Assembly: GCA_037954665.1 (NCBI GenBank)
Contig: JBBMOL010000179.1
Span: forward strand, 1,054,001 to 1,118,000
DNA length: 64,000 bases
Reading direction: 5' to 3'
Source: Laguncularia racemosa
Taxonomy: Eukaryota; Streptophyta; Magnoliopsida; Myrtales; Combretaceae
Shown one piece after another: positions 12,111 to 24,018 of this stretch. Made by a program: the position numbers and the translations under genes. The notes beneath the pieces were generated by a model. That model was not told where the DNA came from. It saw only the letters and a list, made by a program, of their open reading frames with translations, and did not search any database. Every line of letters begins with the position of its first letter. The first letter of the stretch is position 1.

Positions 12111-12123
12111 TGGTATTAGAGCC
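12111..12123 (+). promoter_or_regulatory. Primer binding site of element B
   Basis: TGGTATTAGAGCC, complementary to initiator tRNA-Met apart from one base, starts seven bases after the LTR. Confidence 0.85.
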
Positions 12124-12578
12124 TCGGGTTTATGATCTATAGGAGTATAGGTTAATAATCCCTAGAGGCTTAGGTTTTGATCAAAAGAAAAGAGGTGAGT
12201 GGTTTCAGAGCACTAGGTTTGGATGCTCTTTAGAATTTAAGATGTGATCAAATAATGATTAAGTTGAGGACTCCTATAATCAAGTAATGGTAAAAAAGGT
12301 GTAGGATTCAATCAATAGAGGTAAGTTGAAATCTTTAGAAGATCAAATAAATGATCTATAGATCCATAAGAATGAAGAGAGTAGGTAAATTAGGGAATAA
12401 CTATAATGTTGTGTTAATCCTAATATTCTATACAGATGTATTTTGTTGAATATTCTTATTTAATTTTGTATAAGAATATACCTATGTTTAAGCTTGAGTA
12501 TACATAGATGTATACTATCACTAACTTCCCTTATAAATTCTAACACTGGAATCATTCTATTGTGTCAATTTACATATA

Positions 12579-13690
12579 ATGCCTCCAAAAAGAAATATCA
12601 AGCGAGGTTCATCTAATGCTAGACAGGGTAGAGATGCCCTAAAGGATAAGAACCCTTAAAGACTACCTCAACAGGAAACCCTAAAGCAAGCTAATGTCAT
12701 CGCTGCTCAACTGCTAGAGACTGTAAATGTTCTAGTAGGAATGTTGGCACAACAACAACAATAGGCTGTGAGACCCGTCAGGCCTATAGAGGAACCTTGT
12801 GGGTTAGATAAAGGTTGATGATCCAATAGAGGCTGAATATTGGATCACCGAGATTGAGAGGACCTTTGAAGCCTTCATGGTCTTAGAAGATAGAAAAGTG
12901 AGGTATGCTGCCTATATACTGAAGGAAGCAATTGCAAATTGGTGGACTAGTATGTCCAGATTAATAGGAGCTCCTGACCAATGGCAAAGGTTTAAGGAAC
13001 TCTTTTATGAGAAGTACTTCCCTAGTAGCATTGGGGACAAAATGGAGGCAGACTATTATAACTGCGAGTAGGGTAGTAAATCTATTGAGGCATATGAAGC
13101 AGAGCTGAATTGCTTGAGCAAATTTTTACCAGAGGTGATGAAAGGAGATGATGCATCCTAAGCTAGAAGATTCTTAAAGGGACTAGAGCCTACTCTACAA
13201 CATGAAGTGGGGGATTTTCAATTGACTACTTATGCAAGAGTAGTTGACAAAGCCAAATACTTGGAGTAGAGCAAAAAGAGAATAGGGGAACAAATATCCC
13301 GTAGAATAGGATTATTTTTAGGAAAAAGGCCTGTTTCCAACACACCTTATGTAGATAAAGGGAGGAGGCCAATGGTATATCCAACTAAACCTATGGCTTA
13401 TGCACCGAGACCTCTTCAAATGAGGCTCACACCTTTAGGATTGCCTCCCCCACCACAGGCAGATCAAGGTGTGAGATGTCTTAGATGTTTAGGACCGCAT
13501 GATTTGCAATAGTGTAATTTGACAAAAGGGGCTTGCTTCTCCTATGGTAAAATAGGACATACCAGTAGGAACTATATTGAAAGGACTCTCCCTCAGACCT
13601 TCTACTACACCTATAAGTAGAGAGGACATAGATCATTTGAGTGTGGTGCTCAGCACGCTTAGGCAACTGCACCCCTATAAGCCCCACAAC
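12579..13690 (+). pseudogene. Element B gag (broken)
   Basis: Gag forms the virus-like particle and binds the RNA. The frame starts at an ATG giving 'MPPKRNIKRGSSNARQGRDA', the typical basic start of this gypsy group. The capsid-like part (12830-13110) includes 'VRYAAYILKEAIANWWTSMS' and 'WQRFKELFYEKYFP'. Two zinc-knuckle-like stretches at ~13525-13660 have lost Cys residues: 'CFSYGKIGHTSRN' and 'FYYTYK*RGHRSFEC', where Tyr stands at Cys positions, each explained by one G-to-A change. Stops at about 12656, 12763, 13069, 13268, 13510 and 13617 split it. Confidence 0.8.
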
Positions 13691-13701
13691 CTATAAAAAC
13701 T

Positions 13702-14100
13702 GTGCCTAGAGGACCACTAGGTAGAAATTGGAACGTAGGACCAAGACAGAGGGCACATGGTAGAGTGTTCACATTACAACAGCAGCACCGACAACAAGAT
13801 GCCTATGATCAAGATATCATCGTAGGTACATTGCTCATAAACTCAAACATTGACTATGTACTGTTTGACACGGGTATAACACATTCTTGTATATCATTTG
13901 TATTTATGAATGTATGTGGATTAAAATATGTTGTATTAGAGAATGCTATGATTGTAAATACTCCATTTGGAGTAGGGGGGAAATTAGATCAAATGTGTAA
14001 AGAGGTAGAGATTATAGTACATGGTAAGAAAATGCCAACTGAATTGTTTGTATTAGAAATGATAGAGTTTGATCTAATTTTAGGGGTAAATTGGTTGTAA
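13702..14100 (+). pseudogene. Element B protease region
   Basis: Retroviral-type aspartic protease, which cuts the polyprotein. 'IIVGTLLINS' leads to 'VLFDTGITHSCIS', where the catalytic triad reads DTG. 'LILGVNWL' near the end matches the usual ILGMDWL. A TAA follows at once, where relatives continue 'QKYHA'. The frame is continuous for 132 codons, so this is the best preserved part of the element along with the adjacent RT start. Confidence 0.85.
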
Positions 14101-15628
14101 AAGTATCATGCCACTATAGATTGTCACAATCTAGTGGTTAAGTTTGATTTTCCTGATGAGGAGCAAATTATATACAAGTTAGATCCACGGAAGCCTGCGA
14201 CCTTTCCAACATATGAGTTGTGGAATAAAGGAAGATTATCAGCCTTATCAATAGAGACAAGGCAAGTTAAGGAATTGAGAACCGGGCAAGTAGTGAATGA
14301 GTATACAGATGTTTTTCTCGAGAATTTTCCAAGTTTACCACCATCCAGAGAGATAGAGTTTTATATCGATCTTGTACAGGGAACGACACCAATATCCAAA
14401 GCATTGTATCGAATGGCAGCTACTAAACTATCTGAACTGAAGACTCAACTACAAGAGCTTCAAGATAGTAGGTTTATAAGACCAAGTGTCTCACCATGGG
14501 GTGCTCTAATACTATTTATCAAGAAAAAAGATGGGAGTATCAGGCTGTGTATAGATTATAGGGAGCTAAATCAAGTCACAATCAAGAGCAAATACCCTCT
14601 CCTTAGGATTGATGATCTATTTGATAAATTACAAGGAGCTCAAGTCTTCTCCAAAATTGACTTGAGATCAGGGTACCATCAGTTAAGAATTAAGGAGGAA
14701 GACATACAGAAAACTACTTTCAGGACTCGGTATGGGTATTACGAGTTTCAGGTGATGCCTTTTGGTTTGACAAATGCTCCAATAACCTTCATAGACCTCA
14801 TGAATAGAGTGCTCAGAGACTAGTTAGATCAATTTGTAGTGGTTTTTATATATGATATCCTCATCTATTCTAAAAGTAGAGAAGAACATGAAGCACATCT
14901 CAGAACCGTACTAGAAAGACTCAAGGAAGAAAAACTTTATGCAAAATTCAGTAAGTGTGGATTTTGGTTAGAATAGGTATCCTTCTTAGAACATGTGGTG
15001 AATAAGAATGGGATATTAGTAGTCCCTGAGAAGGTGAAGGCAGTGAGTGATTGGCCAAGACCAAGAACTGTAATAGAAGTAAGGAGTTTTCTAGGATTAG
15101 CTGGGTACGACAGACGCTTCGTAGAAGGATTCTCTCGGTTAGCAACTCCATTGTCTCAATTGATAAAGAAAAAGGCCAAGTTTGTATGGAGTGAGGAATG
15201 TGAGAGCAGCTTCACAGCATTGAAAAATAATTAATGACACCTCCAGTGTTGGATCTACCGAAGACGGGAGAAGAATTTGAAGTATTCAGTGATGCATCAA
15301 ATCAAGGTTTGGGGTGCTTATGCAAAATGGGAAAGTCATTACATATGCTTCCCACCAGATAAAACAATATGAGAAGAATTATCCCGCCCATGATTTGGAA
15401 TTAGCTGCTGTGATTTTGATACTAAAATTGTGGAGACACTATCTTTATGGGGAGAAGTGTAAATTTTTCACAGACCATAAAACTTTGAAGTATTTATTTA
15501 CTCAGAAGGAGTTGAATATGAGGCAAAGAAGGTAACTAGAATTGATAAATGATTATGATGTGGAAATTCATTATCACTCTAGAAAAGTAAATGTTGTTGC
15601 AGATGCTTTAAGCCGAAAGAAACAATAA
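14101..15628 (+). pseudogene. Element B reverse transcriptase and RNase H
   Basis: Copies the element's RNA into DNA. Motifs in order: 'YRMAATKLSELKTQLQELQD', 'FIKKKDGSIRLCIDYRELNQ', 'VFSKIDLRSGYHQLRI', 'TRYGYYEFQVMPFGLTNAP', then a stop (14821). The active-site region reads 'VFIYDILIYSK' where relatives have FIDDILIYS, so one catalytic Asp is Tyr. 'RSFLGLAGYDRRFVEGFS' is the connection region. RNase H starts near 15250 ('EEFEVFSDASNQG') and runs through 'YPAHDLELAAVI', 'FFTDHKTLKYLF' and 'VNVVADALSRKK'. Stops at 14974, 15232 and 15534 and a frameshift near 15310 break it. Confidence 0.88.
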
Positions 15629-17190
15629 ATATTGTAGGATTAATCACGTCTCAGAAGAAGATATTAGAAGACATGGATAAACTGAAATTGGAAGTGGTGG
15701 CACGAGAAGTGGGAAATAGGTTGGCTACGCTTAGTATCCAACCCAATCTTCTAGATCAAATTAAGACTGCACAAATGGAAGATCCTGAAATTCAAAAGAT
15801 AAGGAATAAAGTAGAATAGGGGGAAGCCACGGAATTTGTATTGAACACTGAAGGAGTGGTCAAGTATGGTAACAAATGGTGTGTTCCAAATAACACAGAA
15901 TTAAAGAGGAAGATTATGGAGGAAGCCCATTACTTAAGGTATACAATATACCCAGGAAGCACCAAGACGTATAAGGATCCCAAGAACACTTATTAGTGGA
16001 AAAATATGAAACGGGAGATAGCTGAATACGTGTCTAGGTGTTTCACCTGTCAACAGATAAGGATTGAACACCAAAGACCAGTTGGTGAGTTACAACCTCT
16101 TCCTGTACCTGAATGGAAGTAGGAACATGTAACTATGGATTTTTTCATAGAACTCCTGAGAACAAGGGAGAAATATGATGCAATTTGAGTGATAGTAGAC
16201 AAATTGACTAAGTTTGCACATTTCTTGCCAATTAGAGTGGACTACAATTTAGAAAAGTTTGCTCAAATGTATATTAAAGAGATTGTCAGATTACACGGGA
16301 TCCCATCAACGATTACATTTGATAGGGATACCCGTTTTGTGAGCAAGTTCTAGAAAAGTCTGCATTAAACTTTGGGAACCAAACTCCAGTTTAATACAAC
16401 ATTTCATCCTCAGATAAATGGACATTCTGAAAGAACTATTCAAATTCTAGAAGATTTACTAAGAGCTTATACATTGGATTAAGGGGGTAATTGGAGTGAT
16501 CATTTGCCTTTAGTAGAATTTGCTTATAATAACAGTTACCAGGCTATTATACAGATGACTCCTTATGAAGCATTATATAGAAGGAAGTGCAGATTTCCCT
16601 TACATTGGGATGAAGTGGGAGAAAGACGAGTATTGGGGCCAGAGATAGTACAGGAAATAGTAGACAAGGTTAAAGTCATAAGGCAACGAATTTTATCAAC
16701 CCAAAGTCACTAGAAAAGTTACATAGACAAGTGGTGATGACCTCTAGAGTTTCAAGTGGGAGATAAAGTCTTATTGAAGATATCTCCAACTAAATGAGTA
16801 ATCAGGTTTGGACTGCGGGGTAAGCTGAATCCAAGATATGTGGGTCCATTTGAAATTCTAGAGAAAATCAAAACAGTCACTTACAGGTTGGCCCTACCGC
16901 TAAGTCTGGCCGGAGTACATGATTTGTTTCATGTGTTAATGTTAAGAAAGTTTGTACCAATCCCAAATCAAGTGATGGCCTTGGAACCTTTGAAGGTACA
17001 ACCAAATTTGTCATCTATAGAAAAACTTGTGAGGTTAATGGATACTAAGAAACAAGTTCTAAGAAGGAGTATTCCTTATGTCAAAGTGTAATGGACAAAT
17101 CAAACAAAGCGAGAGGTGACATGGGAATTAGAAGAAGAAATGAAGAGAAAGCATCTAGAACTTTTCCCAATTCTAGGTAACTTTTGAGGA
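15629..17190 (+). pseudogene. Element B integrase with chromodomain-like end
   Basis: Inserts the DNA copy into chromosomes. A zinc-binding start is recognisable ('YPGSTKTYKDPKNTY', then 'CFTCQQIRIEHQRP'). The catalytic core has D ('TMDFFIEL'), D ('FDRDTRFVSKF') and E ('NGHSERTIQ'), so the three acidic residues are still readable. Downstream are 'LVEFAYNNSYQAIIQMTPYE', 'YVGPFEILEKI', 'VHDLFHVLMLRKFVP', and a tail 'RREVTWELEEEMK'-like ending 'LELFPILGNF', the remnant chromodomain that in chromoviruses guides insertion to heterochromatin. Stops fall mostly at Trp or Gln positions (~16003, 16124, 16352, 16712). Confidence 0.87.
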
Positions 17191-17203
17191 TGAAAGTTTT
17201 AAT

Positions 17204-17221
17204 AGGAGGGGAGGGGGAGAA
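17204..17221 (+). promoter_or_regulatory. Polypurine tract of element B
   Basis: A clean purine run (AGGAGGGGAGGGGGAGAA) ends at the base before the 3' LTR TG. Confidence 0.9.
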
Positions 17222-19287
17222 TGTAATACACATTTTTTAATTTATATTAATAAATAAATATGTAAAAAATATAATGAGGGATTAAGTCGTAAATGGACAT
17301 ATAGGATAAGAGGCAATTTCAACTTTTCCTAGTGGCACTATACATATGAAAATGACCTAGGGTTCCTTTCTTGTCTACACATGTTCCCAATAGCTACCTA
17401 GAGACATAAAAAGAGAGAAAGGGAGAGAGAACCTCTTTAAGAAAATGTAGAGCAATCCAAGGAGGTAGCGCAGCTAAGCAAAAAGGTACGATTTTTATCA
17501 TTCAATACGCATTTTATTAAGAGGAAACTCATTCACGAAATCCTTTTGGTGGTTCATAGACATCAAATTCGAGGACAGATTGAATAAACACGAGAGTGAT
17601 TGGATTGGGAGTTTCAAGAGAAATTCAGATCAGGTAAGAGATTCTAATTTATGTTTTTGAGATTTAATTAAGCTTAGGATTAGAAAATTAGGAGATTAGA
17701 CGGATCAAAGATAGAAAGATTAGGATTCGTGGGATTGACCGAGATATACATGGCTTCCCAACACAGTCGTGTTATGACCATGTTGAATGTAATAGTATAC
17801 TGAGAGATACACGGTCCCTAACATGATTGTGTTATGATCGTGTTGAATTTAAAAGTGTCCCGAGAGATGCACGACCATGCAACATGGTCGTGTTGCCTCC
17901 GTGTTAAAATAAGAAGAACATGGCCTCCCAACACAGTCGTTCTTCGACTGTGTTAAATCCAAAAGTCATACTGAAAAATACACGACTTCCCAACATGGTC
18001 ATGCTTCGACCGTGTTGAATTAAGAGAAACACGGCCACTTAACATGACCGTGTTCCAATCGTGTTGAAGCCAAATCTCACCGAGAGATACATGACCCCTA
18101 ATATGGTTGTGTACTAGCCGTGTTAAGCAACATGACCTCCAACATGGCCGTGTTAAGTGATGAATATTTTCAATATATATCAAATTTATCTTCTTAATTA
18201 TCCAATTTCCACACAATAAAAAAAATTAGTGAAACCTTAGATGACTTAATAGAATAAGAGAAATTAGGAGAGTTATATTATGTTGGATTAGTACTAAGAT
18301 TAATGTGTTGATTATATAGATATCGACTTAGCTTAAGTTTGGGACAAGAAGTGCATAAGGCTATGATTCCAAGTATGTGTTTACTTTGTTTGTTGTATGT
18401 GATTGTTAGGAAGCTATCGAATGAATTGCATATAAAATAATGAAATGCTAAGAAATAATGTGAATTATGTGGCATCGTGAAGTAATGTAGTGTTATGTGA
18501 ATGGAATGAGATATGTTGCTTGTGCTTGGTTTTGCCTAGTGGCCTGCTGTGGTAGATCCTTAGGGGACACCTCGATGATCGGTATGCCATGTTGTCCCTA
18601 GTAGAGCCGTGTATCGAAAAGATCTAAGGTAGATTAGGGATAGACAAGGCCCGTAGTGGCAGTTCCCATTAGGGTTAGACGGGGCCTACAAAGGCAATTC
18701 ACACAAGGACAAATGTTGTGTGTACTGGGGTCATAAATACTCCTATGTGTGATAATTCCTTTGGTATTGATGTGTGAATGGAATTGTGAATGAGTTGTGG
18801 AAAAATGTTGCATATATGCATGTGGTATTAATGTGATGTGTCATGCGCATGTGGGTGTGGTACTCACGTACTAAGCTTAGGCTCATCTCCCTTCCTATGT
18901 TTTTTTTAGTTGTAGGTGAAAATGATGAACAATTAGAGTATAATGAGAACAAAAACTTGGTGGGACATTATATGGATGAGATGGGAAGAGAACACTATTA
19001 CTATGTGGAGGAAGAGTGACAATAATTATGAAATCTTTGTAAATTGATGTTTTATTGTTCAATTGAAATTATGGAGATAGATGGTAGCTTGAGACTTTGT
19101 GGTTATTAAATAATGAATTTTGGAATAACTCATCTGTGAGTTATTCATTTGATTATAGTTATAATAGTATGATGAATAATGTATTTGAATAGGTTTTGAA
19201 GTATGTTGAAGTTTTAGAGCTTTAGCGTATCGCTTAGTAGTAGTGACACGCGGTGGGCTATAGTGCTCTAAGTTCTAGGGTGTTACA
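17222..19287 (+). repeat. 3' LTR of element B
   Basis: 2066 bp, TGTAATACACA...GTGTTACA. It contains short segments not in the 5' copy, such as 'attatatagatatc' near 18310 and a duplicated 'ttaggg-agacgggg' stretch near 18650. The tandem palindromic block is at 17740-18150. Confidence 0.92.
17740..18150 (+). repeat. Tandem imperfect palindromes in B 3' LTR
   Basis: Second copy of the ~50-60-base palindromic units seen at 10660-11062, with words such as 'aacacagtcgtgttatgacc' and 'aacatggtcgtgttgcc'. Confidence 0.75.
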
Positions 19288-20285
19288 GTTTCTGACTTCA
19301 AGTTCAACCTTAAAGTTCTTATTCTTGATGGAAAATTTTGGGGCCATTCCAAATCTTGGCAATGTAGATAAAGATGCTCCAGTTGAACGAGGGAAGCAAA
19401 CTCATCTCGCAGTGTATTGACATAGGAATGCTTATTGCTTAATTTGTTGAGTTTAGACAACTTATAGATCCACCGTAAATCAATACATTGAATTCCGCCA
19501 AATTCTAAACCCAAATCAGTTAAGTTAGATAAATATGAAAGGATTGGAGCAACTTCCATTCATCTTGCTATTATTTGAAGGGTGTTCAAACTTGATGGAA
19601 GCTCAAGCAAATTTTCCAAGTTAGAACATTTAAACAGGAATATTCGGAGTTCTTTGAGATGGAGAAGAATATTAATGCTACTTGGAATTTCACCTTTGAA
19701 GTTGTAGCAACAATGATTATATGATGTAGCGAAGTTCCCATTCTCAAGAATGCTCATTGGAATTCTACTAGTTGTACTCTTATTTATCACTTTCTGAATC
19801 TTTAGGTTCCCAATGGAGTTAAGTAATCCAATAAGAGTTGATCCCGATGCATCTAGTTCAACCAACGACTTTAAATTTCCAATTGACTCAGGAAGTACCT
19901 TCAAATTCATACCGTTTTTCAAACACAGATGGTTCAATAGACTCTGGAAGTTCAATCGAAACTTGTATAATTTCAAGGGCTATTAAAGATGTTAGATCAC
20001 CCACCGAGCAAGGAAGCTGAAAAGTCTGCCAAAATCCTTTCATGATAATCGTGGTTAAAGAAGTCAATAAATCTATTTTTTCAGGCAGCCCCCTAAGAGA
20101 AAAACATCCGTCCATGTTCAAGTAAGTTAGGGCATCCCAGTGTACCAATTGAAGGATCGATTTCAACTAATCCTTAACAATCTTTCAAAATTATTCTTTC
20201 TGAAAAACTAAAACTTGAGAAATCCTGTGTTTTTCTTAACTGTTTGCATCCCATCAGATCCAAAACTTTTTACTTATTTTCCTTC
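19288..20285 (-). pseudogene. NLR2 block 2c: central LRR region
   Basis: Leucine-rich repeats read on the minus strand with frame changes: 'LDLMGCKQLRKTQDFSSF', 'GLVEIDPSIGTL', 'YLNMDGCFSLRGLPEKI', 'LTSLTTIIMKGFW', 'SIGNLKSLVELDASGS', 'GEIPSSINILLHLKELRI', 'LSNLTDLGLEFGGI' and 'LVQLEHLYLHCQDLEW'. The LRR sets recognition specificity in NLRs. At least three open frames (20166-19888, 19976-19560, 19559-19275) cover it. The block ends at the 3' LTR of element B; the next LRR lies at 10138. Confidence 0.85.
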
Positions 20286-20381
20286 TGTCAAAGAAAGTAA
20301 ACGATTTGATTAAAATGTATCATAAAAGTATAAATTAAAAAGCAAAGGAAAATATGTTGACGGATCATAACAATATACCTT

Positions 20382-20700
20382 GAGTTGGGCCCATCCTTTC
20401 CAATCCTCTGTAATGTCGCTGTAACATGGTTCAAGCACGATCAAATTGCTTAGACAGAAATTCACCATTTTTAAATTCGGAGGAAGGTGGCGCCACCAAA
20501 GCCATCGCAGGTTCGAAAGAAGATTTTTGAAGTTCCCTTTGGATAGCCGCCTCTGTTTTAGAAGAGAACTTATGGATTGTTCTTCGAATTTACCTCGTAT
20601 TTTAAGAAACCGTGGACTTTCTAACTTTGCTAAGGTATCACGTGTAATAGAACACTCATCAAAGTTCAAGTATAATACCTCTATGAACTTCATATCCTGC
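20382..20700 (-). pseudogene. NLR2 block 2b: first LRR exon
   Basis: It begins after an AG acceptor ('tatttgcag', minus strand) with 'DMKFIEVLYLNFDECSITRD'. It contains 'NLRWLWWRHLPPNLKM' and 'LIVLEPCYSDITEDWKGW', the characteristic start of L6-like TNL leucine-rich repeats. It ends at a donor-like AAG|GTATAT near 20381. Introns on both sides are short. Confidence 0.8.
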
Positions 20701-20799
20701 AAATATGAACCACTTTCAAATAAGAAAGAGAGTTACTCCGTAAGTTTATTGTAACAACGAAACAAATTTTGTGAAGTACTACATATACGTGCATCTGAC

Positions 20800-21752
20800 T
20801 TATGATTTCTTTGACTTCGTGTTCATTCCACACTCTGCTGCGTCTTCTGGAATTATTGAGACTCTCTTCGCGAATGAGTTGTCTTCCAAGGTCTCTAAGA
20901 ACATCATGCATCCAAAATTTATTGTCGTCGGTAATTTTTATCAAGGACATTTGAGTGAGGATGTTAATATTCTTGTAAGGAGAAAAACCAGTGTCGTCCC
21001 ACATGGAAATAGCATAGGTTTTGTCTTCGTTGATCAAAACGCTTGCTATGTCGAGAAATATTTGCTTTTGACGAAAGTTCAACTTCTTAATACTTATCAT
21101 CAACATGTCCTCCACTTCCTTATCGGGTATGCTTAACTCCTTCACAGTTTCTTCCCAGATTTTGCTGCATTCACGAGATTTGAGGCAATTGCGAAAAAGG
21201 CAACCTATGACCTCAAGAGCCAAAGCATGAAAACCCGTAGCAGTTACGATTTCTCTGGAGAGGACATCATAATATTTATCTGGAGGACAATCCTTCCCAA
21301 AAGCATGCCAACTAAAAAGGCATAGTGCATCATTGATTTCCATTTGCTCTAATTCATGAAAGTAATAATTATTAGTCTCCCCTTGCATTGGCAAGACCCC
21401 TCGGTCTCCGGTCGTAACGATAATCCGACTTCCAGAACCAAACCAAGCACTTTCCCCTGCTAGGTTCTTAAGTCGATTGTCCTTATCAACATCATCTATA
21501 ACAAGCAGAACTTTCTTGGTGCAGTCTTCCTCTTATATTGTTGATCCCATCATTGATGTCAGAGAAGACCTTCGTGAAGTCATGATTAAGAGTATCGGAT
21601 AGCAATTTTTGTTGCAAATACAAATGGCCAGCGCGTTCAGCTCCTTCTCGAACGCTTTCAAGGAAGCTACACCCTTCATAAAGAGAATAAAGCTGATTAA
21701 AGACAACTTTGGCGAGAGTTGTCTTACCTATGTCACCCATTCCGTGGATTAC
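20800..21752 (-). pseudogene. NLR2 block 2a: NB-ARC domain
   Basis: This is the nucleotide-binding switch. Minus-strand order: 'VIHGMGDIGKTTLAKVVF' (P-loop, GMGG changed to GMGD), 'EGCSFLESVREGAERAGH' (RNBS-A region), a frameshift near 21528, 'KKVLLVIDDVDKDNRLKNLA' (kinase-2), 'WFGSGSRIIVTTGDRGVL' (RNBS-B, usual Arg replaced by Gly), 'ALCLFSWHAFGKDCPPDKYY', 'ATGFHALALEVIG' where the GLPL motif is normally found (GLP changed to GFH), 'RQKQIFLDIASVLI' (RNBS-D), and 'FWMHDVLRDLGRQLIREES' (MHD). The exon ends near 20800 at 'EVKEIISQ', where the expected GT donor appears as AT. Confidence 0.9.
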
Positions 21753-23632
21753 TATATATAGATTAAGGTTAATTAAGTAAATAAGATAAAAATACGGGGA
21801 CAATTAGGCTTTTTTTCAAGACTAAGGTATAAATTGGATGTGCTAACCTAGGTTTACCTTTTTTTCCCTTATTTGCACCACCACAAACAGAAACCTAAGA
21901 GAGAGAGACCTTGCAAGGACCTATAAAGTGATCTAAAAGAAAACTGCAAGACAAGTTTAGATTGATTAGGTAAGGGTTGTAATTAAATTATTAATGTTGT
22001 TCACGTTAGTGATGAATTAGTGAAGTTACAAACCAACTCATTGTTAGGGAACAAAACAAGGCAAAAAGGGTGCGGAAATCAATTGAATTGGGAGTTCCAA
22101 TTACAATCCTAAACAAGTAAGTGTACAAGACTCCAATTTTACATTAGAATTGATAAATACAATAATTAATTAGTCTTAGAATAATAGAAATTAGGCTTAG
22201 GAACAATATTTAGAGAAAAGGGAATAAGGTTTCATAAAGAATAAGGTATACATGGTCAGATAACTAACCGTGTAAAAACACAAGAGTGTATAGTAAGGTA
22301 TACGGATAAAGGATATGCCCGTATACTTAGACATGTCAAAATTATAAAATCCATAAAAAGGTATACAACCGAATATACAATTGTGCACTTGGGCATGCTA
22401 AATTAATATTTTACACAAAAAGATACACGGGCTAGAATACAAGGTCATTAACACAACTGTGCTCTAGCCCGTGTTCATTTACATTGTTTCTCACATGATC
22501 GTGTTGCCCAAAAATACTTCTTAATCAATTCTATTTTATTATATTTTGATTCTAAATTACACATTGAGTATAACCAAATATCGGAGAAGGGAATTATATA
22601 ATTCGAATATACCTAATCCATTAGTAAACCTAGATTACTTATAGAATAGAACTGAGTATAGTTCTTTATAATTAAATAGGCTTACACTCTTTCCTTAGAG
22701 ACGTAAGGAACTATAGTAGGAGCATCCCTCCAAGTATGTGTTTACCTTGTTTTGTTAGTTGTGTGTGATAGGTAGTTTAATAATTGTAAGTGGTTAATGA
22801 TTTTAATGTTAAATGAACTTAATGTTAGAGTCTAATGTGTATGTAGCTTATGCTTGGCTTGACCTAAGGGGCACCTCAATGATCGATATACCACATTGTT
22901 CCTAGTAAAGCTGTGTATTGAAATGAATTAAGGTAGATTAAGGTTAGATAGGGCCTATAGTGGTAGTTCACATTATGACTATGTATATTTAAATATTGTA
23001 TGTGAATTGGGGTCATTAATACTCTTATATTGTGTGTTGATTAATTGAAATTAAATAATTAGATGCATTGATGCATTGTATACTATTGATGCATATATAC
23101 CTATGATATTGTTACTGTGTAGCACACACATGTTTATATGGTACTCACTTATTGAGCTTAGCTTCATCCCCCTTTATTTTTAGTTTTCAATTACAGGTGA
23201 AAATGACAAACACATCGATTATGATGAACATGAGAACTTATTGGGTCATTATGTGGATGGATATGGGATAGAACATTATTACTATGTTGATGAAGAATGA
23301 TAGGAAATTTAAGGAAGTACTATTTTTAAAGCTTTAAGTTGTGTGAATTTGAAAATATGGATTAGTACTAGATTCATAATTATGTCAAGAATTATATTAA
23401 GACAAATGATCACTTTGGTTTTAAAATTGGGATTATCTATAACATTTTCTTTAATGATGATTAAAATGACTCACCTGAAAGTCATTCGTTTATTTTATTG
23501 AAGTAATATTAGTATGGTTGTAATGTAAAGATGAATAGATTCAAGGTTTTGTGGAGATTTAGAGCCTTAGCATGTCGTTATGTAATAAGGATATGTGATG
23601 AGCTGTGATATTTCAGGTTTTAGGATGTCACA
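21753..23632 (+). repeat. 5' LTR of element C (altered start)
   Basis: 1880 bp, matching 28476-30420. It begins TATATATAGATTAAGG instead of TGTAAATACGC, lacks the TATG-repeat stretch of the 3' copy, and ends GATGTCACA. Confidence 0.88.
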
Positions 23633-23639
23633 GTTTAGG

Positions 23640-23651
23640 TGGTATCAAAGC
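23640..23651 (+). promoter_or_regulatory. Primer binding site of element C
   Basis: TGGTATCAAAGC, one base from the standard plant Met-tRNA complement, seven bases after the LTR end. Confidence 0.85.
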
Positions 23652-24018
23652 TTAAGTTGGATGATCCTTAGAGCTTAAGTTATAATCAATAGACCCTAGG
23701 TTTAATGATTCTTTGAATTAAGTGATGATCAATAAGTATAGGTTTCAATTGGTAGAAAGTAGGTTAAGGTCTTTAGATGAATTAAGTATGGAAATCTATA
23801 GAACAATAAGAGATGCAAAGAGTGGATAACTTGTGGGATGATTGTGGATTATATTTTAGTTATTTTATACAATTGTAATTTCCTTTAAAATTCTGTTTTA
23901 TTTATGAATATATGGGCATATATGTGTAGACTTGAGTATACATAAAAGAATACTATCACTAGCTTCCCTTACTAACTTTAACTTCTAGAACCATTTTGTT
24001 GTCTCAATTTCAAGCAGA

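Larger units (their letters stand above)
10139..19287 (+). mobile_element. Element B: Ty3/gypsy retrotransposon with chromodomain remnant
   Basis: A complete but defective LTR retrotransposon of about 9.15 kb inserted in the LRR of NLR2. LTRs are at 10139-12103 and 17222-19287. The flanks are GGTTC (10134-10138) and GTTTC (19288-19292), a 5-bp target-site duplication with one change. Domain order gag, protease, RT, RNase H, integrase, chromodomain-like tail is that of chromoviruses, probably the Tekay/Del group. By eye the LTRs differ at about one base in ten, so the insertion is old. Many in-frame TAG stops are present. Confidence 0.93.

Noticed and set aside
20446..21136. Plus-strand open frames over the NB-ARC/LRR region
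   Set aside because: Antisense shadows of NLR2, whose minus-strand motifs are unambiguous.
9577..21752. An active resistance gene on the minus strand
   Set aside because: It is split by two retrotransposons, has frameshifts in the linker and before kinase-2, altered GLPL and RNBS-B motifs, and no TIR exon in reach.
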